Assembly (NCBI RefSeq): GCF_001643775.1
Contig: NZ_CP011402.1
Coordinates: 1,162,001-1,226,000 of the forward strand
Origin: Denitrobacterium detoxificans
GTDB lineage: Bacteria; Actinomycetota; Coriobacteriia; Coriobacteriales; Eggerthellaceae
DNA: 64,000 nucleotides
Direction of reading: 5' to 3'
The notes under the pieces were generated by a model that searched no databases, had not been told where the DNA came from, and saw only the letters and a program-made list of their open reading frames with translations. Both the position numbers and the translations under genes were made by a program. Below are positions 54,428 through 63,729 of the stretch, one piece after another (position 1 is the stretch's first letter; each line of letters starts with the position of its first letter).

Positions 54428-55801
54428 TTACAGGTCGCAGTCGACCCAGATGGTTGCGCTCGTAAGGTCGCCCATGGGATTACTGATGATGGCATTTGGC
54501 CCCAGGCGGCTGAACACGCCCGCGAAGGTTCCGTTGAACACGTAGAGGCCATTCAGGTTCTTGTAGGGCCTCAGCTGACGCGGAATGTCGGCGGCATCGC
54601 GTTCCAGCATGTCGGGAACGATGGGCAGCACGTCGGTCTCGTAGGGCGTGAGGTACGTCTGCACCAGGAAGGGTGCGCCAGCGGCGCCATTTGCGAATTT
54701 GCTCACGATGGCTTCCCATTCCTCTTGGGTATGCATCTGGCCTGCGTAGACGTCGGCGGCGCCATACTGGTCGGTGGGCTTGATAATCCAGCTGTCCTTG
54801 TTCGCGCGCACCTCGTCCAAATTGATGTGAGCGTCGTCGAGGAACTTCGTCTGCGGAACGTGGGCGTCAACGAAATCGCATTCCTCTTGCGTAAGGAACG
54901 CGCGCGTCTTCGGATGAAAGAGCGCGTCGAAGATCTGCTTGTCATGAACGATGTGGCCCGCGAAGCTTCCGATGAGCGCCACGGCTCCCGCACGGGTGGC
55001 TTCGATGAGCGGCTGGCTTTCGTCCCAGTGGTTCAGGATGTCGTTGGTGACGCTGCGACGCCAGATGGCATCGACGCGGCGACCAGATTTCGTGCGGAGC
55101 ACGCCGTCTTCGAAGACCAGGTCGCGCACATCGGCAACGATGCAAGGGTATCCGCGCTGCGCGAAGTAGGTGCAGTACACCTTGAATTCGTCGACCACGG
55201 CGTTTTCCATGAAGTCCACGATTGCGAACGTGGGATGCTCGACGCGGTTCTCGAACGTGTTGTAGATGCGGATGAACTCGTCGACCCAAGGGTAGAACAG
55301 ATCGCTTGTCTGCACAGTATGGTTCTTCTTGAATTCCTGCATGGTCTTGCTGTTCGCAAGCGAGATGTTTAGCTCGCGGTCTTCGTTCATGCCCGAGGAT
55401 CCGTCGGCATTTAGCTCGCAAAATCCGCTGGTCAGGTCGTCTTCGTTCAGGAAAATGTCGAAGCGGGCGAAGGGAAGCAGTGCATCATAGCGCTGGGGAA
55501 TCATAATGAGATCCGCCAGGCGCTCGTCGTATTCGAAGATCTGGCGATAGTCTGCGTCGTCCAGGTAATGGCGCATGACCTTTTCGCAGATGGTATGTGT
55601 TGTTTCTGCTACGTGCTTCATTTCGTCGTAGGTGGCGCGATCGAACAGGCGCGGCACGAACGAGGACTCGGCGAGCTCGTAGTGCACGATGGCCGTGGAA
55701 TTCTCCATATATGCGAATGCAGCGCGACGGCTGTCAATATCGCCATCGAGCTGCTCGATTATCCTCGTAAACTCATTGGTGTACTGTTTGTTCAGCGTCA
55801 T
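54428..55801 (-). CDS. ATP-grasp (glutathionylspermidine synthase-like) protein
   Basis: A 457-residue protein with features of circularly permuted ATP-grasp ligases: FCELNADGSSGMNEDRELN, PTDQYGAADVYAG, an acidic C-terminus (LTSATIWVDCDL). The family makes amide bonds at the expense of ATP, but which substrates are used here is unknown; it may be a glutathionylspermidine synthase-like remnant pathway. It is divergent from metK and followed by the DUF1461 gene. Confidence 0.7.
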   Translation of the reverse strand: MTLNKQYTNEFTRIIEQLDGDIDSRRAAFAYMENSTAIVHYELAESSFVPRLFDRATYDEMKHVAETTHTICEKVMRHYLDDADYRQIFEYDERLADLIMIPQRYDALLPFARFDIFLNEDDLTSGFCELNADGSSGMNEDRELNISLANSKTMQEFKKNHTVQTSDLFYPWVDEFIRIYNTFENRVEHPTFAIVDFMENAVVDEFKVYCTYFAQRGYPCIVADVRDLVFEDGVLRTKSGRRVDAIWRRSVTNDILNHWDESQPLIEATRAGAVALIGSFAGHIVHDKQIFDALFHPKTRAFLTQEECDFVDAHVPQTKFLDDAHINLDEVRANKDSWIIKPTDQYGAADVYAGQMHTQEEWEAIVSKFANGAAGAPFLVQTYLTPYETDVLPIVPDMLERDAADIPRQLRPYKNLNGLYVFNGTFAGVFSRLGPNAIISNPMGDLTSATIWVDCDL

Positions 55802-55913
55802 GGGTTCTCTCCGAAAAGTTCGAATGGTTTTTTCCGTAAAAGTGTATCATTGCACGCAAGAAAAAATACGGGCGTAGAGCCCATCCGCCGCTACTTACGA
55901 AGGAGATAGTTCC

Positions 55914-57185
55914 ATGGCGAATGAAACCCAGGGTCGTTCCTACCTGTTTACGAGCGAATCGGTCACAGAGGGGCATCCCGACAAGATTTGCGACCAGGTC
56001 TCCGATGCCATCCTCGATGCCATCCTCGAGCGCGAAGCCGCCCTTCAGGAAGCTGGTTACGTTTCGCCCAACAGTGGTACCGCTGCCGATATCAACGAGG
56101 TGCGCACCGCCATCGAGACGTTCACCACCACGGGCATCATTACCGTTATGGGCGAAGTTCGCACCCAGGCCTACGTCGACGTGGACACCATCGTGCGTGA
56201 TGTCGTGCGCGAAATTGGTTACACGGGTTCCGACATGGGCTTCGACGCTGAAACGTGCGCTGTTGCCAACTACATGCACGCGCAGTCTGCCGATATCGCT
56301 GCGGGCGTCGACGAAAGCTACGAGGCGCAGCATGGCGAAGCCGCCGAAAACGATCCGTACGACACCATTGGCGCTGGCGACCAGGGCGTGATGTTTGGCT
56401 ACGCGTGCAACGAAACCAGCACGCTTATGCCCATGCCCATCTTCCTGGCGCATCGTCTTTCCGAACGTCTTACCGAGGTGCGCAAGAACGGCGAGCTGCC
56501 GTACCTGCGTCCCGACGGAAAGACGCAGGTCACCGTTCGCTATGTCGACGACAAGCCGGTGGGCGTCGAAAAGGTGCTCATCTCTACGCAGCATGCTCCC
56601 GAAGTGGAAACGCCGCAGATCAAGGCCGACCTTATCGAGCATGTCATTGCTCCCGTATTCGAGCGCGAGGGCGTCGCTTGGGAAGGAGCCGAGGTCTTCG
56701 TGAACCCCACGGGTAGGTTCGTCGTGGGTGGCCCCATGGGCGATACGGGCCTCACCGGCCGCAAGATCATTGTCGACACCTACGGTGGCATGGGTCGCCA
56801 CGGCGGCGGCGCGTTCAGCGGCAAGGATGCCACCAAGGTCGACCGTTCCGCTGCGTATGCGGCTCGTTGGGTTGCCAAGAACATCGTGGCTGCGGGCTTG
56901 GCAAGCAAGTGCGAAATCGAGCTCGCTTACGCCATTGGCGTGGCACGTCCCCTTTCCATCCTGGTGGAAACGTTTGGTACCAACACGGTGGAAATCGAAA
57001 AGATCGAAGCTGCCGTCAGCCAGGTCTTCGACTTGCGTCCGGCTGCCATCATCGATGCCCTCGATCTGCGCCGTCCCATCTTCCGCAAGACGTCCGCATA
57101 TGGCCACTTTGGCCGCGAGCTTCCCGAGTTTACGTGGGAAGCCACGAACAAGGTCGACGAATTGCGCGCTGCTTGCGGGCTGTAG
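55914..57185 (+). CDS. metK: S-adenosylmethionine synthetase
   Basis: A 423-residue Met[80 protein letters not shown]. Makes SAM from methionine and ATP. AAGGAG precedes ATG 55914. The 112-bp divergent gap to the ATP-grasp gene is too short for a SAM riboswitch. priA follows 3 bp later. Confidence 0.97.
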   Translation: MANETQGRSYLFTSESVTEGHPDKICDQVSDAILDAILEREAALQEAGYVSPNSGTAADINEVRTAIETFTTTGIITVMGEVRTQAYVDVDTIVRDVVREIGYTGSDMGFDAETCAVANYMHAQSADIAAGVDESYEAQHGEAAENDPYDTIGAGDQGVMFGYACNETSTLMPMPIFLAHRLSERLTEVRKNGELPYLRPDGKTQVTVRYVDDKPVGVEKVLISTQHAPEVETPQIKADLIEHVIAPVFEREGVAWEGAEVFVNPTGRFVVGGPMGDTGLTGRKIIVDTYGGMGRHGGGAFSGKDATKVDRSAAYAARWVAKNIVAAGLASKCEIELAYAIGVARPLSILVETFGTNTVEIEKIEAAVSQVFDLRPAAIIDALDLRRPIFRKTSAYGHFGRELPEFTWEATNKVDELRAACGL

Positions 57186-57188
57186 TCC

Positions 57189-59591
57189 ATGCGCACTGCG
57201 CAGGTAGTCCTCGACATACCAACTCAGGCGCTCGATAGCGCTTACACCTACATTGCACCCGATCATCTGGATGATTTCCAGGTCGGGTGCTCTGTTCTGG
57301 TGCCGTTTGGCGGCCGGCAGGCCGTTGGCTTCGTTATGTGCGTGAGCGAATATGCGGAAGACGACCTTGCTTCGCTCGAGGCCGATGCTGGTTGCAAGGC
57401 GTCAAAGCTTAAGCCTATTGCGTCCGTGCTCAGCAAGCCCTTCTTCGATGAGAACGGCGCCGCATGTGCGGAATTCCTTGCTAATCGCTATGTCGCACCG
57501 CTTTCCAGCTGCGTTCGCCTGTTCACGCCGCCTGGTGGCGTTCCTCGTATGGTGCGGGGTGCTCATGGCTGGCGCTTGGAGCAGCCTACGGTTGGAGAGG
57601 TCGATGACCGTTGGGTGCGGCTTCTGCCGGCAGCGGCTGAATTTACCCCACGCAAGGGAGCGGTCAAACAAGAGGCCATTCTTCAGGCGCTTTCCGCGGG
57701 CGAGTTGCGCGTTGCCGAACTCACTGCGGAATACGGCTCGGTTTCGAGCGTGCTGAAGTCCCTTGAGAAACGGGGCGTGCTTGCGGTGGAATCGCGTCGT
57801 CGCATGCGTGGCATGGAGCGCGTTGACGGCGCGGGCACGCAGATGGACTATCGTTCCGTCGGCTTCGAGCCCACCGCCAAACCGCAGCTTACCGAGGGAC
57901 AAGAACGCGCGCTTGCCGAAATCGAGCAGGCTTACAACGCCCATTGCGGGCGCGTCGTGCTCTTGGATGGCGTTACGGGCTCGGGCAAGACGGAAGTCTA
58001 CCTGCAGGCCATCGAGCGTGTTATCAAGGCGGGTCAGACGGCTATCGTCCTCGTGCCTGAGATTTCCCTTACGCCGCAGACGGTTGCTCGCTTCAGGGGT
58101 AGATTCGGCGACATGGTCGCTGTACTTCATTCTCGTATGAGCGTGGGGGAGCGCTACGACCAGTGGGATTTCATTCGCTCGGGTGATGCGCGCGTCGTTG
58201 TGGGCGCCCGAAGTGCGCTCTTCTCTCCGCTTGCAAATCTTGGCCTCATCGTCATCGACGAGGAGCACGAAGGTTCGTATAAGCAAGACCAGGCCCCGCG
58301 CTACGTCTCGCGTGACGTAGCTGCGTGGATGGCTCAGCATGTGGGCGGTGCGCTCGTTTTGGGTAGTGCCACGCCTTCCATCGAAACGCTCCATCGTGTT
58401 CATTTCGATGAAGCGTGGTCTTGCGTCGAGCTGCCTGAACGCGCGAACGGCAAGCCCATGCCGCGCGTCGATGTCGTGGACATGGCGAATGAATTTGGCA
58501 GCGGCAGTCGTTCCATGTTCTCTCGCAAGTTGCAGAACGCCCTGAAGGAGACCATAGACCAAGGTCGCAAGGCCGTCCTCATGCTCAACCAGCGTGGCTT
58601 CGCCTCGTTTCTGCTTTGTCGCGAATGCGGGTTCGTGCCCACGTGCCCCAGCTGCTCTACGTCGCTTACCTACCATGAGCGCGGCGCTTCCCTGGTGTGC
58701 CATCATTGCGGCTATACCATGGCGGCACCAGCGCTGTGCCCCGAATGCGGTAGCCCCTACCTGAAGAAGTTTGGCGCGGGCACGCAGCGCGTGGAAGCCG
58801 AACTGCGGGGAACGATCGAGGCGTTTGGATCCCGCTACCACGTCACGTGCTCTTCCGATGCGGAAGCGCCTTCGTCCATGCCCATTTCCGAAGGCGACAT
58901 CGTCGTCGACCTCATTCGTATGGACGCTGACACGACGTCGCACAAGGGTGCTCATCGTGCGTTGCTCGAGCGCTTTGCGTCGGCCGATGCCGCCGTTTTG
59001 CTGGGTACCCAGATGATCGCAAAGGGCCTCGACTTCGACGACGTGACGCTCGTGGGCGTCATCAATGCCGATACGCAGTTGCGTCTTCCCGATTTTCGTT
59101 CGGGCGAGCGTACGTTCGATTTGATTCAGCAGGTTGCGGGGCGTGCGGGTCGCGCCGATTTGCCGGGCCGCGTCATCGTGCAAACGTATAACGCGTCGTC
59201 TGCCGCCATACGCGCCGCCGCCCGTTACGACCGCGCGGCATTCCTGAAGGATGAGCTCCCCAAGCGAAAGGCCCTGCAATATCCTCCGTACGTGCGCTTG
59301 GCCGACGTGCGCATTTGGGGCAAGAACGAAGGGGAAGTGCGCGATCACGCCATTCAACTGTACGAGCAGCTACGCGATCAGCTATCGAAGGTAGCCGTGG
59401 GCGATTGGCTCATATTGCCTCCGGTGCCATGCGTGCTTTCGCGTTTGCGTGGCAACTATCGCTATCACATTAGCGTGAAGGCGCCGCTTGGGTCTGATAT
59501 CGCCACGGTGCTGGCTCCCGTCTTTCGCGCTCGCAAGGCCCAGAGCACGGTGAGCGTCGCGATTGACGTGGACCCTCAGTCGCTGCTCTAG
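57189..59591 (+). CDS. priA: Primosomal replication restart helicase
   Basis: An 800-residue PriA: N-terminal 3'-OH-binding domain, ATPase with GVTGSGKTEVYLQAIE (Walker A, about residue 265), DEEHEGSYKQD (Walker B), and the zinc-binding ribbon CRECGFVPTCPSCSTSLTYH ... CHHCGYTM ... CPECGS (near 470-525). It restarts stalled forks. It follows metK and its end overlaps the convergent LysR gene. Confidence 0.96.
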   Translation: MRTAQVVLDIPTQALDSAYTYIAPDHLDDFQVGCSVLVPFGGRQAVGFVMCVSEYAEDDLASLEADAGCKASKLKPIASVLSKPFFDENGAACAEFLANRYVAPLSSCVRLFTPPGGVPRMVRGAHGWRLEQPTVGEVDDRWVRLLPAAAEFTPRKGAVKQEAILQALSAGELRVAELTAEYGSVSSVLKSLEKRGVLAVESRRRMRGMERVDGAGTQMDYRSVGFEPTAKPQLTEGQERALAEIEQAYNAHCGRVVLLDGVTGSGKTEVYLQAIERVIKAGQTAIVLVPEISLTPQTVARFRGRFGDMVAVLHSRMSVGERYDQWDFIRSGDARVVVGARSALFSPLANLGLIVIDEEHEGSYKQDQAPRYVSRDVAAWMAQHVGGALVLGSATPSIETLHRVHFDEAWSCVELPERANGKPMPRVDVVDMANEFGSGSRSMFSRKLQNALKETIDQGRKAVLMLNQRGFASFLLCRECGFVPTCPSCSTSLTYHERGASLVCHHCGYTMAAPALCPECGSPYLKKFGAGTQRVEAELRGTIEAFGSRYHVTCSSDAEAPSSMPISEGDIVVDLIRMDADTTSHKGAHRALLERFASADAAVLLGTQMIAKGLDFDDVTLVGVINADTQLRLPDFRSGERTFDLIQQVAGRAGRADLPGRVIVQTYNASSAAIRAAARYDRAAFLKDELPKRKALQYPPYVRLADVRIWGKNEGEVRDHAIQLYEQLRDQLSKVAVGDWLILPPVPCVLSRLRGNYRYHISVKAPLGSDIATVLAPVFRARKAQSTVSVAIDVDPQSLL

Positions 59592-60514
59592 CTTACGTAG
59601 CTCGTTACGTCGGGGCAGGCGGCGATGAGCTTCTTCAGGTTCGCTATATACGAATGGAGCAACCAGCCCGTATCGCGGCCCTGGTGGATTACGTAGCCTA
59701 CCTTCATGGTCTCCTTCGTTTCCAGTGGGATGCTCGCAATGCCCGTGTACATTTCGCTGGAAAGCAGACCCGTGGAAATGGTGTAGCCGTTGCAACTTGC
59801 AAGCAGGTTAGCGAGCGTTCCGCGATCGGTGATGCGCACGTTCTTCGCGTGGGGCAGGTAGGCGAAGGGCTCCTCGGAATAATAGAAGGAGTTTCGCTCG
59901 TCCTGCAGGAACGAATAACGAGGATATTCAGCCAAGTCGCCAGGCTGAATCGTCTTCCGTTTTGCTAACGGGTGATGTTCCCCCACGAACACGTGCACGG
60001 GCGCCTCAAAGAGCGGGTAGAACATGAGATGCGCGTCATCGAACGCCTTCCAGAGCACGCGCTGATTGTAGTTATCGGTGTATAGGATGCCGATTTCGCT
60101 ACGGAACTCTTTTACATCCTCGATGATCTGCAAGGTGCCCGTTTCGCGGAGGACGAACTCGTATTCGTCGCCACCGCATTCTTCCAGCGTGCGTACGAAT
60201 GCTTCCACGGAAAACGAGTAATGCTGCGTAGACACTGCCAAGCGGGCCTGGTCGGAATCGTCGTGGCTGTAGCGCGCTTCCAAGAGGTCTGCTTGCGTGA
60301 TGACCTGCCGTGCGTAGCCTAAAAGCTCGGTGCCCTCGTTGGTGAGCGTTACGCCGCGGTTGCTACGACGAAAGATGGAAATGCCCAGTTCGCTTTCAAG
60401 GTCCTTGATGGCCGTGGATAGATTGCTCTGCGACGAATAGAGCCGCGTGGCCGCGGCGTTGATGGAGCCGTATTCTGCTACGGCCAGTATGTAACGCAGT
60501 TGCTGCAGCGTCAT
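59588..60514 (-). CDS. LysR-type regulator of the aryl-CoA locus
   Basis: A 308-residue LysR protein: HTH (MTLQQLRYILAVAEYGSINAAATRLYSSQSNLSTAIKDLESELGISIFRRS) and an effector domain (about 90-308). It diverges from the phenylacetate-CoA ligase gene, and an inverted repeat in between is a likely binding site, so it probably controls that locus. Its effector domain is closely similar to the HTH-less protein encoded at 62085. Confidence 0.88.
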   Translation of the reverse strand: MTLQQLRYILAVAEYGSINAAATRLYSSQSNLSTAIKDLESELGISIFRRSNRGVTLTNEGTELLGYARQVITQADLLEARYSHDDSDQARLAVSTQHYSFSVEAFVRTLEECGGDEYEFVLRETGTLQIIEDVKEFRSEIGILYTDNYNQRVLWKAFDDAHLMFYPLFEAPVHVFVGEHHPLAKRKTIQPGDLAEYPRYSFLQDERNSFYYSEEPFAYLPHAKNVRITDRGTLANLLASCNGYTISTGLLSSEMYTGIASIPLETKETMKVGYVIHQGRDTGWLLHSYIANLKKLIAACPDVTSYVS

Positions 60515-60575
60515 CTTCGCACTCCTTTTGGCGTGAATCGCTTTGTTAGAAGTGTAACCGCTTGATGGCGAATTT

Positions 60576-60590
60576 GCTATCTAGAATAGC
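60576..60590. promoter_or_regulatory. LysR-type operator candidate
   Basis: GCTAT-CTAGA-ATAGC, a perfect inverted repeat in the 200-bp gap between the LysR gene and paaK, 62 bp from the LysR start. Typical position for autoregulation and activation. Confidence 0.6.
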
Positions 60591-60714
60591 GATAACGAGA
60601 ACTCGCTTATACTCAATACGTTATCTATTGCATCGGCATTTAACTCATGAAATCATTCATATGCGTCAGACAAAACGCTTTGGCGTGTTATGCAATATCG
60701 ATAAGGAGCTAGGC

Positions 60715-62055
60715 ATGGCGAAAAAGAACATCCCGTACGATCAGAAATACTACGATCCCGAAATCGAGTGCATGCCGCGCCCCGAGCTTGAGAAGCTTCA
60801 GCTCGAGCGTCTTCAGGAGATGGTGAAGTACGCCTACGACAATACCGTGTATTACCATCGTAGCTTCGACGAGGCCGGCGTTGCCCCCGAGGACATCAAG
60901 ACGCTTAGCGACATTCAGAAGCTTCCCTTCATCAACAAGCAGACGGAGCGCGATACCCAGCATGTTGGCACCTTCTTCGGCGAGATGTGCTCCGTTCCCG
61001 AAGACGACGTCGTCTTCATGGCTACTTCCTCTGGATCCACGGGCGTTCCCACGGTAAGCCCCTTCACGCAGGAGGACTTCGACCTGTGGCAGGACACCGA
61101 GGCTCGTCTGTTCTGGCAGGCTGGCATGCGTCCGAACGACCGTTACGTTCACGGCTTGAACTTCGCCCTGTACGTTGGCGGCCCCGACGTAATCGGCGCT
61201 CAGCGCCTGGGCGCTACGGCCATCTGGGTTGGTGCCGTTCCCAGCGATCGTCTCATGTTCGTGCTTCAGCACTATCAGCCCACCGTCATCTGGACGAGCC
61301 CCTCGTACGCATGGGCCCTGGGCGAGAAGGCCAAGGCCAAGGGCCTCGACCCCAAGAAGGACTTCAGCATTCACACCATTATCGTTGCGGGTGAGCCCGG
61401 CGGCTCCATCAAGAGCACGCGCGAGGCCATCGAGGAGATGTGGGGCGCGAAGGTCGTCGACTTCTTCGGCCTGTCCGACATCTACGGTGCGTGCGCTGCC
61501 ATGTGCGAGGCCAAGGATGGCCTGCACATCGTGGAAGATCAGATCCTGGTCGAGACGGTGGACCCCGTTACGGGCGAAGTGCTTGCTCCGGGCAGCAAGG
61601 GCGAACTGGTGTACACCACGCTCATGAAGAAGGCTCGTCCCATGATTCGTTTCCGTACGGGCGACATTGGCTACGTAAGCACCGAAAAGTGCGAATGCGG
61701 TCGTACCCATGCTCGCATTCACGTTACCGGTCGCAAGGACGAGATGTTTATCGTTGGCGCCGTGAATGTGTTCCCCTCCGACGTAGAGTATGTCGTGCGT
61801 GCCGAGCGTGGTCTCACCGGTGAATACTCCATTCGCGTTTACAATGAGAACTACACCACGCGTTACGAGGTTTCCGTCGAGCGTGCGCAGGGCTCCGATG
61901 AGGCATACGATGCCGTTTCGAAGCGTGTCGAGCAGGCGCTGAAGGCCCATACGGGCGTGCGTCCCGCGAAGGTCATCGTGTTCGATGCTGGCAAGCTGGG
62001 CGTTTCGAGCGAGCATAAGGCTTCGCGCTTCATCGACGAACGTGAAAACAACTAA
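60715..62055 (+). CDS. paaK: Phenylacetate-CoA ligase family protein
   Basis: A 446-residue acyl-adenylate-forming enzyme of the PaaK type: SSGSTGVPTVSPFTQEDFDLW (ATP-binding), YGACAAMCEAKDG region, RFRTGDIG, and a C-terminal lid (TGRKDEMFIVGAVNVFPSDVEYV). Converts an aryl-acid (phenylacetate or relative) to its CoA ester, or runs in reverse to gain ATP next to an oxoacid oxidoreductase. AAGGAG precedes ATG 60715. Confidence 0.9.
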   Translation: MAKKNIPYDQKYYDPEIECMPRPELEKLQLERLQEMVKYAYDNTVYYHRSFDEAGVAPEDIKTLSDIQKLPFINKQTERDTQHVGTFFGEMCSVPEDDVVFMATSSGSTGVPTVSPFTQEDFDLWQDTEARLFWQAGMRPNDRYVHGLNFALYVGGPDVIGAQRLGATAIWVGAVPSDRLMFVLQHYQPTVIWTSPSYAWALGEKAKAKGLDPKKDFSIHTIIVAGEPGGSIKSTREAIEEMWGAKVVDFFGLSDIYGACAAMCEAKDGLHIVEDQILVETVDPVTGEVLAPGSKGELVYTTLMKKARPMIRFRTGDIGYVSTEKCECGRTHARIHVTGRKDEMFIVGAVNVFPSDVEYVVRAERGLTGEYSIRVYNENYTTRYEVSVERAQGSDEAYDAVSKRVEQALKAHTGVRPAKVIVFDAGKLGVSSEHKASRFIDERENN

Positions 62056-62084
62056 TAGGTTGAACGAAGGATCAGGGAGTTATC

Positions 62085-62738
62085 ATGGCTAAGAAATTCA
62101 CTGTATCGGGTCAGCATTATCTATTTAGCGTTCAGGCGTTTGCCCATACCGTGCTTGCAGGTGGCGGTGTCGAGTATTCCTATGCGTTCCGCAATGGCAC
62201 CACGCGTAGCGTCATCGAGGATGTCTACAGCGGCCGTAGCCATTTGGGCGTCATCTTCGAGACCACCGAGAACGCCGATGAGCTGAATCATACGCTGGAG
62301 GAATCTGGCTTGGAGTTCACGCCCATCATCAGCAGCAAGCCTTACGTGGCGCTTCCGGCTAGCCACCCGCTTTCCAACGCGGCAAGCCTGCGCATCGAAG
62401 ATCTGGAAGATTACCCCTACGTGTACTTCGAGCAGGAAAAAGGCGATTCCTACGCGTTCTACGAGGAGGCTCTGGCCAACGTGCCGCGAACTAAGCGCAT
62501 CGCCACTACCGATCGCGCCAGCCTCACCGAGCTCATTTGCGCGGTGAATGGCTACACTATCACGAGTGGCATCTTGGTGGGCATTACCGACGGCAGCCTG
62601 CTGCAGACGCTGCCGCTCGAGACCGACGTTACGCTGAAGCTCGGCTACATTGCGCGTAGGGGCGAGCAGATCGAGGGCCTCAGCAAGGTGTTTGTCGATA
62701 GCCTTACGAAGAACCTCTCCCGTTACGTGCAGTTCTAA
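62085..62738 (+). CDS. Stand-alone LysR effector domain (no HTH)
   Basis: A 217-residue protein consisting only of a LysR substrate-binding domain (FTVSGQHYLFSVQAFAHTVLAGGGVEYSYAF ... VALPASHPLSNAASLRIEDLEDYPYVYFE). The opening VSGQHYLFSVQAF lines up with VSTQHYSFSVEAF of the LysR encoded at 59588, exactly where that protein's HTH-linker ends. The ATG has a good ribosome site (AGGGAG), so it looks like a deliberate gene and not a broken one. It may sense the same ligand or form mixed dimers; inferred. Confidence 0.8.
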   Translation: MAKKFTVSGQHYLFSVQAFAHTVLAGGGVEYSYAFRNGTTRSVIEDVYSGRSHLGVIFETTENADELNHTLEESGLEFTPIISSKPYVALPASHPLSNAASLRIEDLEDYPYVYFEQEKGDSYAFYEEALANVPRTKRIATTDRASLTELICAVNGYTITSGILVGITDGSLLQTLPLETDVTLKLGYIARRGEQIEGLSKVFVDSLTKNLSRYVQF

Positions 62739-62768
62739 ATTCGAACGTTTCCGTTAACGCATGCACCT

Positions 62769-62802
62769 GGGCGGCGCCGGTATTTATCGGCGCCGCCCCT
62801 TT
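62769..62802 (+). terminator. Strong hairpin between LysR-like domain and oxidoreductase genes
   Basis: GGGCGGCGCCG (62769-62779) / CGGCGCCGCCC (62788-62798), 11-bp perfect stem, 8-nt loop and a short CTTT tail. Only 37 bp separate it from the next start, so it may be a weak terminator or attenuator within the locus. Confidence 0.6.
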
Positions 62803-62839
62803 GGCAATCTGGGGTTGGCGGTTTCTGGAAGGAATCATA

Positions 62840-63373
62840 GTGATTGAAGTCATATGGCATGGAAGGGGCGGACAGGGTGCCTTCACTGCTGCGCGCTTGC
62901 TTGCCGCGGGGTATAGCGCTCCCGATGGCAAACACGCGCTTGCCTTTCCCTCGTTCGGTCCCGAACGACGTGGCGCTCCCATGCGTGCGTTTACGAAACT
63001 TGACGATGCCCCCATTGGCGATAGGAGCGCATGCACTCGGGCCGACATCGTGGCCTACCTCGACGACACGCTCTTCGACGAGGGCTGGGACGAGGAATTG
63101 AAGCCCGGTGGTTTCGCCCTGGTCAATAGTGTGCGTTCATTTGACGATGCGCGCATCGTTACGGTTGATGCGGATGGGGTATCCCAGAGGATACTCGGCC
63201 GTGCCATTCCCAATACGGCGCTGCTGGCCAAGCTCACCTGCATGGTTGATGGGTTCGGCCGCGATGCGCTCGCCTGGTCGATTGAGCATTACATGCCCGC
63301 GAAGCTGCATGCGAAGAACCTTGCGGTTGTCGATGCCGTTTTGGCTACAGGCGAAGACGGAGGTAATGCATAA
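62840..63373 (+). CDS. porG: 2-oxoacid:ferredoxin oxidoreductase, gamma subunit
   Basis: A 177-residue gamma subunit of a four-subunit PFOR-type enzyme: VIEVIWHGRGGQGAFTAARLLAAG, FPSFGPERRGAPMRAFTKLDD, and the AIPNTALLAKL end. GTG 62840 is chosen because GGAAGG lies 7 nt upstream. It overlaps the delta-subunit start (TAATG). Substrate could be pyruvate, phenylpyruvate or indolepyruvate. Confidence 0.9.
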   Translation: MIEVIWHGRGGQGAFTAARLLAAGYSAPDGKHALAFPSFGPERRGAPMRAFTKLDDAPIGDRSACTRADIVAYLDDTLFDEGWDEELKPGGFALVNSVRSFDDARIVTVDADGVSQRILGRAIPNTALLAKLTCMVDGFGRDALAWSIEHYMPAKLHAKNLAVVDAVLATGEDGGNA

Positions 63374-63729
63374 TGGGCATTTCTTCAAAGCAGAGCGGAA
63401 TCGTCATTCCCACGCTTCGCCAATGGGAATGCGTGCCTGCGCAATTCGACCGTTCGACGTGCTTCGAGGCTGGTCATCTGGTGGAACGCAATGCCGGATG
63501 GCGTCAGCAGCGTCCGGTGATTAATGCCGACTCGTGCACCTCGTGCCTGCAATGCTACATGTACTGCCCCGATGGGGCGATTCGCAAGACCCATGCCGAA
63601 GAGGGGAGCGGCCAGCCTTCTCTCTTTGTCGACCTGGATTTCTGCAAGGGCTGCGGCATTTGCGTTACCGTGTGTCGTTTCGGGGCTCTTGCGATGATTC
63701 CCGAGAAAGGATGCGACGATGAGCGATAA
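63373..63729 (+). CDS. porD: 2-oxoacid:ferredoxin oxidoreductase, delta (ferredoxin) subunit
   Basis: A 118-residue 2[4Fe-4S] ferredoxin subunit: CTSCLQCYMYCP and CKGCGICVTVC. It carries electrons from the thiamine-pyrophosphate site to ferredoxin. Overlaps gamma and alpha subunit genes. Confidence 0.92.
   Translation: MGISSKQSGIVIPTLRQWECVPAQFDRSTCFEAGHLVERNAGWRQQRPVINADSCTSCLQCYMYCPDGAIRKTHAEEGSGQPSLFVDLDFCKGCGICVTVCRFGALAMIPEKGCDDER

Noticed and set aside
57402-59357. A 651-codon open frame antisense to priA
   Set aside because: priA motifs (Walker A, zinc cysteines) are intact; the antisense frame has low-complexity His/Arg-rich composition and no ribosome site.
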